Shown: in pieces, positions 24,116 through 34,980 of the stretch | How the letters are laid out: each line of letters starts with the position of its first letter | Position numbering within the stretch: the stretch's first letter is position 1 | NCBI GenBank assembly: GCA_029959085.1 | Contig: JARWIR010000016.1 | Location: forward strand, 22,577,499-22,641,498 | Direction of reading: 5' to 3' | Source: Nemophila menziesii | Lineage: Eukaryota > Streptophyta > Magnoliopsida > Boraginales > Hydrophyllaceae | DNA length: 64,000 nt | Notes under the pieces: generated by a model | Seen by the model: the letters and a program-made list of their open reading frames with translations, nothing else | Databases searched by the model: none | Told to the model about the DNA's origin: nothing | Position numbers and translations under genes: made by a program

Positions 24116-24193
24116 TCCCCCTCAAGCTGAGCTCGATTTGCAAGAGAATTTTGGACACAATGAAAGAAAACGAAGCAGAAGCAAGACCTTTAG

Positions 24194-24258
<65 letters not shown>

Positions 24259-24261
<3 letters not shown>

Positions 24262-24827
24262 AGTTGAAGAATAGAAGGAACATGAAGCAAACATAGTTGC
24301 TTGATTTGAACTTATTCCCGAACGAAATGGAAATCAACGTCAATGTGGTGAGTTTGAGTGTGAAAAACAGGGCTAGAAGCCAACGATATAGCTGAGATAT
24401 TATCATAAGCGAGCGTAGGAACACCAACATCAAGCTTTGTATTAAAAAGGTAATCCATTTAAGTTCAGCAAAAACGTGAGCTATTGCACAACACTCAGAC
24501 TCAACAGAGGAACGCGAGACCATGGATTGCTTCTTAGAGCCCCACGAGATCAAGTTTGAACCAAGAAAGATAAACTATCCAGTGGTTGATCTTCTATCAC
24601 TTAAACAGCTAGCCCAATTTGAGTCTGAGTAAGCCTATAATTCGTAAAATATGATAGAAGAACCAAAAACCAAAGCATAATCAATAGTACCCTTGATATA
24701 ACTAAGCAGTCGTTAGGCCAAGTTAGTTGGCTTGAGCATAGCTTGACAAAGCTGATTAACTGAGTAGGTAATGTCAGGCCTTGAGATGGTAAGATATTGT
24801 AAACCACCAATTAAACTTTGAAATAAA
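24259..24827 (-). pseudogene. Copia A RNase H region, duplicated copy (3' proximal)
   Basis: It contains MISWGSKKQSMVSRSSVESE, the usual copia RNase H motif, then CAIAHVFAELKWITFLIQ and downstream residues. It is nearly identical to 26586-27155. The duplicated unit also includes the (TA)n tract at its left (24197-24258 and 26524-26585). In an intact copia this segment occurs once. Confidence 0.75.
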
Positions 24828-26523
24828 CTTCTTCTTCTTCTTCTGCTTTGATTAACTTCTTCTTCTTCTTCTTATTCTTTTTCTCTTCATGCCTCTTTTT
24901 ATTATTTGTTTCTTTTTTTATAGTAATACTGTGGTTAAAGTATGATAATTGTGACAAAAGGCTGGTGATCTGAATTCAAAGTGGCTTATTTAATTAAGTA
25001 CATATAAAGACACTGTTTTCTCATGTTTGAATGAGAAGAAATTAAAAGTGGAACCGAATCAGAAAAAAGAATCAACGAAGCATAGGTGGATGGAAAAAGA
25101 ATATACAGTGCAGCTTCGATTCTTTTTATATACAAAAGAGATATCTATCTATCTACTTGACCCTCTCGAAAAGAAATAAACAAACTTTGAAAAATGTAGA
25201 AGAAAAAGAAAAATAGACAGAAAGAAACAGATATTGGAATATTTCGAGATATAGTTTATGCACCAATTTGAAATTTGAAATTTTAAATGCAATCTTTCAG
25301 CAATTGATTCAATTGACGTCCCCAAAATCCTTTCTCAGCAAGGTGGAGAAGCTGTTTATACACTGCCAAAAATCAAAGTTGTAGAAGTTCATCCAAAACT
25401 CAATCTTGCAACATTGCTTTTTGCTGTAAGTATGGAGAAGAAGAAACTGAAGACGATGATAATTATTTTAAATTTTTTCATATTAAAAGACAAGTATACC
25501 GAGACTAATAATGGTGTTTGGTTAGTTAAGGATGTAGTTGTTTTTGTTGGTTAATTTACGGTTACAACTTTGAGGAGTTTTCTGCCATTTCCGTGTAATT
25601 ACAGATCTTGGTAGTTTGTAATAAAAGTTATCTTAAGATCAATCTTTTTTGATGCAGATGGAGACATTTAAATGGCTTAATATGATGGACTATCAGCTTC
25701 TACCTAAGCTCCATCAACAAATTGTATCTTTTGACATACAATTTTAATATTAATCTAACGTAGAGAAAACTAAATTTATAATTGAAAAGGAAACTGGAAA
25801 GAAAAAATTGAAATGCAGAAGTATTAGATGATACATACACAGTTCTTTCACCTTATACACCAATGTGCAATTACGAATCTTGGAGTCTCCTTGACTTCCT
25901 GTACACTTTTTATGCAAAGAATCAACAATTTTGTTAGTTTATGAAAGTATTTGGATTTATTGTGAGTAAGATTTTTTCTTTTATCAACAATTTCCTTAGT
26001 TTCATGCCAGGCTACTTTTAATTACTACAGATTTTTCTATAATTAAGTACACCATACAACTATAAATACGAAAGAAATAGTTTCTCTAAAAAGATCTTTT
26101 TTTTTGGACAATCTCTAAAAAGACTCTTTGATCATATTTATAGGAAACACGTTTTTGTATATGATTTTCATTCAAGTATTGATATAATTTTGCACTATCA
26201 ATTATAATTTTTTAAATTAATTTTTGTCCAAATACCTTCAGGTACGAGGCCTTCCTAGAATTAGCTTAATAAATGATAATTTTCGTAAAGTAGTATATAA
26301 AACACACATATAATATTACCTAAAGTTGGAATACATATATGAAATATATATAAATATTTTATAATATACGAAGTATTGGATAAATATTCATTTTATGTTT
26401 GTAGAGTTCTGAGAGAAATGCATAAATACATATATAAGATTGTGATTATATGTAATGATATATTTTATCTTAATTTTTAAATTCATTTTAGTCCAAGTAC
26501 CTTCAGGTACGGGGCAGTTCCTA
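24828..26523. other. Foreign insert between the two RNase H copies
   Basis: About 1.7 kb without copia similarity. It starts with a CTT-repeat tract (24826-24870) and contains exon-like sequence at 25301-25425 and 25658-25740. Near its right end a motif around CCTTCAGGTACG.GGC occurs twice (about 26235-26255 and 26500-26520). Origin is unknown; sequence captured from a host gene is the simplest reading. Confidence 0.55.
25301..25425 (+). pseudogene. Captured host-gene exon inside copia A
   Basis: On the plus strand an open 125-bp segment is bounded by an acceptor-like TTTCAG (ending 25300) and a perfect donor GTAAGT (25426-25431). It encodes (x)IDSIDVPKILSQQ then GGEAVYTLPKIKVVEVHPKL and NLATLLFA. 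This looks like real, selected protein sequence; from memory it resembles WD40 proteins of the plant TPLATE complex (TWD40 type), but I could not verify this. A second open piece follows an acceptor-like GATGCAG at 25658 (METFKWLNMMDYQLLPKLHQ). The orientation is antisense to copia A, which would let introns survive in the element's RNA. Confidence 0.4.
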
Positions 26524-26524
26524 G

Positions 26525-26585
<61 letters not shown>

Positions 26586-26588
<3 letters not shown>

Positions 26589-27292
26589 AGTTGAAGAATA
26601 GAAAGAACATGAAGCAAACATAGTTGCTTGATTTGAACTTATTCCCGAACGCAATGGAAATCAACATCAATGTGGTGAGTTTGAGTGTGAAAAACAGAGT
26701 TTGAAGCCAACGATATAGCTGAGATATTATCATAAGCGAGCGTAGGAACACCAACATCAAGATTTGTATCAAAAAGGCAATCCATTTAAGTTCAGCAAAA
26801 ACGTGAGCTATTGCACGATACTCATCCTCAACAGAGGAACGTGAGACCGTGGATTGCTTCTTATAGCCCCACAAGATCAAGTTTGAACCAAGAAAGATAA
26901 ACTATTCAGTGGTTGATCTTCTGTCACTTAAACAGCTAGCCCAATCTGAGTTTGAGTAAGCCTGTAATTCGTAAAATATGAGTAGAAGAACCAAAAACCA
27001 AAGCATAATCAATAGTACCCTTGATATAACTAAGCAGTCGTTAGGCCAAGTTAGTTGGCTTGTGCATAGCTTGACAAAGCTGATTAACTGAGTAGGTAAT
27101 GTCAAGCCTTGAGATGGTAAGATATTGTAAACCACCAATTAAACTTTGAAATAAAAACGGGGCTTCGAAGGGAAGTAAATCATGATTTGAGGCGACAACA
27201 TATTTTTTAAATTTTGGAGTAGGAGAGGAGTTACACTCAGTTAACTCAATATTCTGAATTATAGAGGCAGCATATGTAGATTGATTCACCAC
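26586..27292 (-). pseudogene. Copia A RNase H region, first copy
   Basis: From high to low coordinates: MVNQSTYAASIIQNIELTEC, PFLFQSLIGGLQYLTISRLD, ITYSVNQLCQAMHKPT, then after stops KKQSTVSRSSVEDEYRAIAH. These are the connection and RNase H regions after the RT. Several stops and frameshifts are present; the enzyme is dead. Confidence 0.75.
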
Positions 27293-28165
27293 AAAGGTAA
27301 TAGAAGTGCGCTTAATACCAAGCCAAGAAAATATGACAAAGGCCCCAAGTCTTTCATCATAAAGTGTGACTTGAGAGCTTGTATAATAGAGGTAATAGTT
27401 GCAAAATCAGAACCTGTTATAAAGATATCATCAACATAGACTAAGATGATAGTCAAAAAAGAAGAAGAACCACGTACAAACATAGAAGTATCGGCAAAAC
27501 TGACCTTAAAGTCATGTGATAATAAGAAAGACGTTAAAATTTGATACCACACTCTAGGCGCTTGTTTAAGCCCATAAAGAGAACGGGTTAGTTTGCAAAC
27601 ATATTGAGGATTAAGCTTGTCAATAAACCCTTAAGGTTGAGACATGTACACTTCTTCTTCTAGTGAACCATGCCGAAAGGCGTTAGAAACACCCAATTGA
27701 CAAATAGTCCAATTGTAAGAGGCAACTAGAGCAAGAATGATGTGAACCGTTTGATGTTTCACGATAGGAATAAAGGTCTCTGTGAAGTCCACTCCATGCT
27801 CTTTGCAAATAACCTTGAGCAACCAATCACGCTTAGTAACGCGTTATTGAACCATCGGCTTGACGTTTAATACAAAAAATTCACTTGCATGTGATAGGAT
27901 TCTTGTCATGTGGAGGAGGAACTAAATTCCAAGTGTTTTGACTCATTAGGGAATTGTACTCGTCAGCCATTGCAACTTTCCAACATTGGAGTTTAGCAGC
28001 ATCTCTATAAGATTGAGGTTCAGATAAAGAGGATAAAGACACGAGAAAATAGGTATATTCAGTAAGCGGTTTTAAAGAACCAGTTTTAGTAAAAGTGGTC
28101 ACTAGTGAGAAGGAATTTAGACTAGAAAGTAGTAGATATGGGTTGAACTGCGGAAGAAGATTCAT
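27286..28165 (-). pseudogene. Copia A reverse transcriptase
   Basis: Minus-strand pieces read YRDAAKLQCWKVAMADEYNS and NTWNLVPPPHDKNPI (start of the RVT_2 domain), then HGVDFTETFIPIVKHQTV, LGVSNAFRHGSLEEEVYMSQ, and SSFLTIILVYVDDIFITGSD with the catalytic YVDD intact. Stop codons and frameshifts separate the parts (for example between 27881 and 27822, and at about 27630). Confidence 0.8.
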
Positions 28166-29187
28166 TTATAGGTGAAGATTCAGAAGCAATAGGGTTAGTT
28201 GGTGAAAGAAGAGACATAAAAGGTTGGGAAAGTGAATTCCGGTTGATGGAGGGAGAAAACAAATCAACAAAAGTTGATGGAAAAGAGTCTAAGTTAGATG
28301 TAGGTGAAGGGCTAGACGATTGAAAAGGAAATGTGTTTTCATTGAATAAAACGTGTCGTGAAATAAAAGCACGATTAGAGGCAATAGACAGGCATTTATA
28401 ACCTTTTGAAAAACAACAATAACCAAGAAAAACACACTCTTCAGACTTGGAGGATAATATATCTTGAGCATATGGCTTAAGCCATGGGTAGCAGAGGCAA
28501 CCAAATGTTTTGAGGTGAAAGTAGGTAGGAGAAGTGTTGTACAAGGACTTAAAAGGAGAGAGATTAGACGAGGTTTTGGTGGGAAGTAATTTGATGAGAT
28601 AAACAGACACTAATAATGCCTCAAGCCAGAATTTAGGTGGTATTAAACTATGATTAAGAACAGAAAGTGAGGTTTCAATAAGGTGATAATGTTTCCTTTT
28701 AGAAACACCACTTTGCTCAGGTGTGTGACGGCAGGTTGTTTTGATGAATTATGCCTTGAGAGTGAAGAAAAGTTTGAAACAAACTACTTAAGTATTCACC
28801 TCCATTGTCACTTTTAAAATAATTTGAGAGAATGTTTTAAAAACTTCATAAGCTTGAGGTTTGAGTTTAAGGGGATAGACCTAAGTATACTTGCTAAAGT
28901 CCTCAATGAAAAATATATAATATTTGAAGGAAGAGCAAGATGCAACAGGATAGGGTCCCATATATCACTAAGAACTAACTCAAATGTTTACTAGTACAAG
29001 TTACAAATAATGAAAAAGGAAGCTTATGAGACTTAGAAGTTGCACATGCTTTAGATTGAACATCATAGTAATCTAATTGAGTGTTAAGAGTGGAAGATAA
29101 CTGAGAAGAGGAATAGATTGAGGGATGACCTAAGCGTAGATGCCACCAGTGAGCTGAAGAAGAGATAGACTTGGATGAGAGACACAC
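28122..29187 (-). pseudogene. Copia A GAG-pre-integrase and integrase
   Basis: SSAHWWHLRLGHPSIYSSSQ (about 29150) is the GAG-pre-integrase motif. Integrase core remnants follow with several stops (28960-28620). The C-terminal part is readable as LIKLLPTKTSSNLSPFKSLY, TFGCLCYPWLKPYAQDILSS, KSEECVFLGYCCFSKGYKCL. The catalytic acidic residues cannot be placed in one frame. Confidence 0.75.
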
Positions 29188-29382
29188 GGGTGATGTAGCT
29201 TAAATGTGAAAAGAAAAGGAACAAGTTTGAAATGTCAAAGGATAAAGGTCATATTTACAGAGGATCTGAAATATGAGGCGGTTAGTTTGAGCATAAAAAA
29301 TTGTTACAGAGGATTTAAAGAAAATAACAAGGCAATTATTATCACATGTAGATTTAGAAATGAACAATAAGTTAGAAGAGAT

Positions 29383-30596
29383 TTATGGAACATGTAAGAT
29401 AGGCTGAAGTTTAAAAGAAGAGAAAGGAGTAGATATTATACTCTGTCCAACATTAGCAATATCCAAGGCATGGCCATTACCCATTGAGACGGAATTAGAG
29501 TCTTGGTAAGGTGTTGATTGATTGATAAGGTTACTGTCATGTGTAACATGACTGTTTGCTCCTATATCAAGGTACCACATCTCTGGATCATAAGTCGTAC
29601 ATGAGGAAGATTGTGTTGTAGATTGAGAAGCCATGGTAACTCTATTGTGTGTCTCTGGTGATGGATAAGTTGAAAATTCAGCTCTAAACCAACAATCACC
29701 AACTGAGTGACCAAACTTCAAGCAAATCTGACAAGTTGGCACCGAGTAAGTGTGATTGGATCCTTGTGACGGGGGAGCACCCAAAATAGAAGATGATTGA
29801 GGATGTATTCCTATACCACACTTATTGCGACCTCGATAACGATTAAAAGAACCTCGACCTCGATTAAAAGAAGACGATGAGTGATTTGATGGCAAGAACA
29901 AGGCTTTATGGTGAGGAGAATAAATGTCACATGAATCAGACATGTTCATGTGCAATACCTATGAAACAAGCAAACTACCAAAAGAGTGAAAGCTTAACGT
30001 CGATGACTGAGCGTTGGTAATGCCAATGCTAGACTTAAAATGATTGAATTCAAACGACAAATCCTTCAACGTGTATAATGATATCTTCAAAGTGGAAGAG
30101 ACGACGCAACAGTTTCCAAACCATCACAGATATCTTAGATTTCAGCTAGATAATTAGTCATAACACGATCTCCTTTTTTAGTATTACATAATTTCATTTT
30201 TAACTGATGAACATGGGTGTGACATTGTGAAACAAAGATTTTTTTTAAGTTTTTGCCACACATCGACCGCATGAGGGAGCTTGACTACTTGAGATAATAT
30301 AGTAGGTATCATGGAAGAGAGTAATGACACCTTGAGTTGTTGATCTTCAATAATCTACGTCGAGAATTGACAATCAGATGAAGATAAGGAAGATAAGCAC
30401 CGGTAACGAGATTGAGATAGCCATGAGCTTCTAGTATTGTTTCAAGGCGAGATCTCCATAGTACATATTTTGTGGAATCTAGTTTTATCTGAACTAAACT
30501 CGACCAATTTTGTCGAAGAAGAAGGAGCCCAGCTGGTAAACTAAACGTGATGAGAGGTGTTGTTGAAAAAGAAGACGCCATATGAGAAGCACCCAA
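29383..30596 (-). pseudogene. Copia A gag and protease
   Basis: The gag start reads MASSFSTTPLITFSLPAG and KLDSTKYVLWRSRLETILEA (30580-30400). A CCHC zinc knuckle CQICLKFGHSVGDC lies at about 29730-29690. The protease active-site region reads EMWYLDIGANSHVTHDS (about 29585-29535), with DIG where retroelement proteases have D(T/S)G, so the active site is altered. Frameshifts lie between gag and the knuckle. Confidence 0.75.
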
Positions 30597-30700
30597 ATGG
30601 ATTGAGACGGCAGGGAAAAAGCTTTATAAAAAAATTGCAGAAACTATTGATGGCTGAAAAAAACTTCGAATCATATTTCTCCTTAACCTCTATGATACTA

Positions 30701-30928
30701 TGTTAAAGTAATAGAGAAAGAGAGTAGAAAATGTATCTTATTTCTTGTTGTTTTATTTACACATTACACTTTCTTATATAGAGAAGACTCAGCCTAATTT
30801 GTGTATATTTGAACAAAAAAAAAAGCCTAATTTGTGTATATATAAGCTAGCTGTATTTGGCTCTTGTGTAAGTAATGTGTGTGAGTTATTTTGTCTTTTG
30901 TGTATCACACACTTGGTCATGTTTATCA
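30701..30928 (-). repeat. Copia A 5' LTR
   Basis: A 228-bp LTR, TGTTAAAG..TTATCA on plus, followed at its right by the target duplication CTTCT. The internal side carries the degraded primer-binding site. It pairs with 23886-24115. Confidence 0.8.
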
Positions 30929-30933
30929 CTTCT

Positions 30934-31555
30934 CTCGCGCTCGAGCTGTCATTTCCAGCTCCTACTGATGATCCTGCACCAGCTTCCGCAGAGAACTAGG
31001 ATCTGTATCAGAAGCTTCCCTGTTTGGAGCTGTAGCAACACCACGATCCCCTGCAGAAAATTCTTGATTATATACAGCAGCTACACCCGGCATTGCAGCA
31101 GCTTCGTATGGCATTACAGCAGCTCTCCTGCCCAAACTAACAGCAGCCATATCGCCTGATCTACCCAATTCCAAACCAAAATTCCCCCAAAGTGCTGTCG
31201 CAACAGCTCTCAGCTCCACAAATGCTACACGATTGGTCAACAATCACGTTTCTCTCATACAAATTTATCTCAGTGGGAAGGCGATCATGCGCTATCAGCC
31301 ATAACAACATCCGGATATTCTGAGGACATTTAACACTCCATATAACTCCCCAATTAAACATTAAATCAGGAGATACTTTTTCTATAATCGCATAAGCTGA
31401 TCTAATTGGAAATTACCCCGATGGCTCATATCTCCACTTATAACTCACTCCATCCGCATTGCCTATTTCTACTACCCCGTCCTTAAGCAAATTCACCCCG
31501 GTTAAGATGGCTCTACATATATTAGACTCCCCATTCTTGTTCTCCCTTTGAAACT
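30934..31555 (-). pseudogene. LINE fragment, upstream part (zinc-binding region)
   Basis: Minus-strand reading gives NGESNICRAILTGVNLLKDG, then WRYEPSG, FPIRSAYAIIEK, and WSVKCPQNIRMLLWLIAHDR followed by CSICG: the zf-RVT region after the RT of a plant LINE. Toward copia A the sequence becomes unusually rich in GCTGCTGTAATG-like units (31030-31150). The LINE continues at 23563-23885 after the nested copia. Confidence 0.6.
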
Positions 31556-33060
31556 CTAACAAGATATTTAAAATCTAGATTGAATATACTTCCTTAGTTA
31601 TGAAATACATCCTCTCTTCTTTCGTTTTTCTTCTAAAGTTTTTATGATCAGTTATTTAAGTTAAATTTCATTCCTTGTTAAGATATTATATTTTAATCCG
31701 AGTTGTAATAGATTAGTTTCCTATTTTCATATTCCTAAGAAAACCAATTGGTTACACTGCAAAAGCTCTTGGGTACTTTGCTTTGTGATTGGGTGTCCAA
31801 CCCTTCTCAACTATTAGTCGGTTTATTCTCTAACTCCCCAATTCCTAATTTCTAGAGGAATTGGGTGAGATCTATCCTTAGCTTTTAACTGACATTATCT
31901 CGTTTTAATATTATATGCTTTTGAAATAAAAAAATACTTGGAAAAACGACAGTTGGACATATGCCACAAATCTTTTACTATAATCAGTTTATGTTACGAT
32001 TGTTTTTAAAACTTTCGTGTGTCGTGTAATATAATCCAATTTTTCCATTACCTTTTCAACATGTATTACTTCAAAATTGCAGTGGATAGTTCTTGATTCA
32101 TACAAATTTGGTTTACTTAATGTTAGTATTTTGAATTTTGAGAGAGGGGTCTTAATCGTATTCTTGTTTTATCTGAATATAGGAAATGTTTGAATCTTTA
32201 GTGTGAATTTTGAATATTTTGCAACAATGCCAACGAACTTGGGTACTTGTACTGTGTTTAGTCCAGATTTAGTTCAGAACTTGGGTACTTGTACTATGTT
32301 TAGTCCAGATTCGGTTAAGTGTAAATAATTGTTGATTTAGTTAATAACATTTGCAGCATCTGATGTTCTTTTTCCAGGGTCTGCGGTTTGTGTTTCTAGA
32401 TGTAACTATCTATAATTTGTTTATTGATGTTGAGATTACAGGTTGGGACATAAATCAGTTTCTAATGGATGTTATGCTGAGTGTTATTAAAAATGTAAAA
32501 AAAAAAAAAAAAGATCTCTGTTACTATATTCAACAATCTGATAAACTTGCATTTCTCCAATGTTGCTATTTCTTTCTTGTTGTTATTTCAAGGAGTATTA
32601 TGACCTGGATAATTGAATTTGATGCAAAATTATTAGTATTATTTCATGCTCTTATTTATGTTTCCTCTATAAGTTTTAAGCATTTAATATGGAGGTCTTG
32701 TCCATTGCTCAATTTGCTGGAGTTGATACCCTGGCATGTGGTCTTCAAAACACAGCCAAGATTAGGGCTGAAGTTTTATGGTAAATAGAGTTTTATTGAT
32801 GATTTTTTTAATTATAATGTCGGTAGTACGGGCCAGCTTGCGTGCACCACGCCCAGTCTCACGGAATGAAATAGAAAATTGAAATAGAATTCAAGGATTA
32901 TACATAGTGCAAACTCAAACAGTTGAGTAAGGACATGTTTACAAAGGTAAGTAGTCTTATATATAGGTGTATGTAACTCGTTTTTCTAATTTTTTTAGTC
33001 GAAAATGAAATGCATTAATAAAAATATTCTTACAAATTAGCCGATCCCTATTGGACGAAA
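31556..33060. other. Intergenic DNA, no gene supported
   Basis: AT-rich. Features seen: a poly(A) run at about 32500-32514, two near-identical copies of CTTGGGTACTTGTACT.TGTTTAGTCCAGATT (32238 and 32280), and a short piece CGGGCCAGCTTGCGTGCACC (32829-32848) that resembles a dispersed plant repeat. The open frame 32351-32788 is interrupted by the A-run and is not convincing. Confidence 0.35.
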
Positions 33061-33069
33061 CTAACGACA

Positions 33070-33601
33070 AAGAAGGTTTGATGATAGGAGAAGAAGAGTG
33101 AATCTCCAAATTATAGAACAAGATAGAATAAGATAACCATTAGAGTTTGTAAAATTCATAAGTCCTTCGTTACAACTCGAAATTCAGTGATCTTTATACC
33201 GAAACGACCGTAATTCAAAGACCTTTCTGAATCTAAGGCTACTTCGAATTACTTGTATATTTTGTGCAACATCAAGAATACTACACATCTTTACTACTAG
33301 ACAACAACTTTTGGCAATTCTTCCACTTTCCTAAATCAACTTTATTTCATTTTAACTCTTGATTTCACTTTGGATATTATTTCTTTAACTCCTTAACATT
33401 GATTTGACATATAATATATTCATTGTACCTAAGAGCTTTACACTTACATACAAATTACTCTAAAAATGCTCTAAAAGTAATAATCCTCTAAATCAAGGTA
33501 AGAATCAAGAAACTAACCATCAATAGGGAAAAATCCCTCAAGTAAGAACATAATCTGATGTCTTTAAATTAGATTAATTCATCACAAATATGGATACATC
33601 C
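33070..33601 (-). mobile_element. Family-A element, partial third copy
   Basis: The right end ends CTGATGTCTTTAAATTAGATT..TCATCACAAATATGGATACATC, matching the right terminus of copies 1 and 2. The preceding stretch (TTACACTTACATACAAATTA, GCTCTAAAAGTAATAAT) is also collinear. The 5' half could not be aligned by eye and seems truncated or diverged; no target duplication found. Confidence 0.45.
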
Positions 33602-33698
33602 CGTTATCTTTTGTTGTAGGTGATAAAAGATAATTGTAAATTATTCATTTTTTGTTATTTTAAGGGTTTGAAAGAGGAAACCGTAGAAAGAGTATTAT

Positions 33699-34980
33699 TA
33701 TTTTTTTTTTTTTGTCAAAATATTAAACTAAATTAGATGTCTGGTACATTTTGAATATACATTACTAATACCAGCATAAAATTCTACTAAGGACCTAGTA
33801 GGACAATTAGACACATCTAAATTAAGCCTAGTGCATTTCGCCAATATATCCGCTACTTCGTTAAATTTTCTCCTTATATGATTGACTTTCCAATCCGGGA
33901 ATCTTCCAATCCATCTCCATGCCTCAGAGATCATGGGACGAATTCGCCAATCGATTCCACCACGTCTATTTATACCTTGAACCACTTCAAGGTTATCTGA
34001 GTAGAAAGAACTACTCTTGATGCCAAGACTTGCAGCCGACCTCATTGCTAATAAAATCGCCCACATCTCCCCTTCTAAGCTACTATTAACTCTAGCTCTC
34101 TTTTTAATAGTCTCCTTTATTTCCCCCTCTTTATTTATTGCAACAGACACCATACTTGTTGGCTCCCATTTTTTATTATGAGATGTATCACATAGCCATA
34201 TCATATCCGCCTCATCATCAAGAACTGGATTATTATTATCCTCCTCCATATAACATTTCTTGGAATCGTTTTTGTTACCTTGTCCATTATCTTTTTTATC
34301 ACCAAATAGGTACTTAATTGTGAATTTCGTCTTTTCTAAAATTTCCTGTATCACCCATTTCTTTTTTTCAAATAGACCCTGCATTCTAGCTTTCCATATA
34401 TTCCATAATATAAGTAGAACCAAAGCCGACACGTATCTTTTATCCCACCCATTACTTGAGTAACTTTCAATAATTTTAACTATCCAATCCCCAATCTTTA
34501 AATCCATATTATCTTCAATCTTAATTTGCAGTTGACAATTTGCCCATACCCTTTTACTGAAATTGCATTCCAAAAAAATGTGTTCAACACTCTCACTTCC
34601 TGATTCGCACCATTCACATATGTCCTCTTCCATACATTTCCTTTTTTTCAGATTCATTTTAGTTGGGATCGCATTATTATGTATTTTCCAAATAAAATTC
34701 CTAACTTTTGCCGGTACATTAGACTTCCAAATAATATTAAAGAGTTCATTGTTAATTACCTCTCCCTCCTTGGAAGATGACCCTTTCTTTTCATCATCTA
34801 TATGGACTAGTCGATGATATCCAGATTTTGTCGTGTACTTACCATCCTTCTTGCAGTCCAAACAATCTCATCATCCTTCTCAAGATTCATTATTGGAATT
34901 TTCCTAATTTCCATCATGTCTCTTTTCGTACATATACTATTCAATGTATTTTATTATTATTGAAATTAGGTATCAAGTTT
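33699..34980 (-). pseudogene. 5'-truncated LINE: zinc-binding and RNase H
   Basis: A long frame (34861-33728) holds the zf-RVT region (YTTKSGYHRLVH; WKSNVPAKVRNFIWKIHNN; CEWCESGSESVEHIFLEC) followed by an RNase H domain (CDTSHNKKWEPTSMVSVAIN; LEGEMWAILLAMRSAASLG; SFYSDNLEVVQGINRRGG; KVNHIRRKFNEVADILAK), ending with TRHLI. A one-base shift near 34861 joins it to upstream RKIPIMNLEKDDEIVW. On plus, a T run at 33699-33713 is the poly(A) tail of the minus-strand LINE. Same family as the LINE at 50.0-54.4 kb. The first expected RNase H Asp (DAS..) is replaced in CDTSHNK only by sequence change around it. Confidence 0.8.

Larger units (their letters stand above)
23886..30928 (-). mobile_element. 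Copia A, complete LTR retrotransposon with target duplication
   Basis: Two related LTRs of about 230 bp (23886-24115 and 30701-30928) bound 7043 bp. The 5-bp direct repeat CTTCT flanks the element (23881-23885 and 30929-30933). Orientation is minus. The primer site next to the 5' LTR reads TAGTATCATAGAGG, a degraded tRNA-Met type; a purine tract TTGAGGGGGA precedes the 3' LTR. Gag, protease, integrase, RT (YVDD) and RNase H remnants lie in order from right to left, all with stops. The 3' half contains a 0.63-kb duplication flanking foreign DNA. The target was a LINE. Confidence 0.85.

Noticed and set aside
24013..24296. Open frames of Ile-Tyr repeats, and similar at 26388-26654
   Set aside because: They read through (TA)n tracts in copia A; repeat artefacts.
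32351..32788. 145-codon plus-strand frame
   Set aside because: It spans a poly(A) run encoding Lys only, has a biased hydrophobic composition from AT-rich DNA and no recognisable domain. A small ATG-started piece at 32689 (MEVLSIAQFAGVDTLACGLQ) looked gene-like but ends after 32 codons without splice support.
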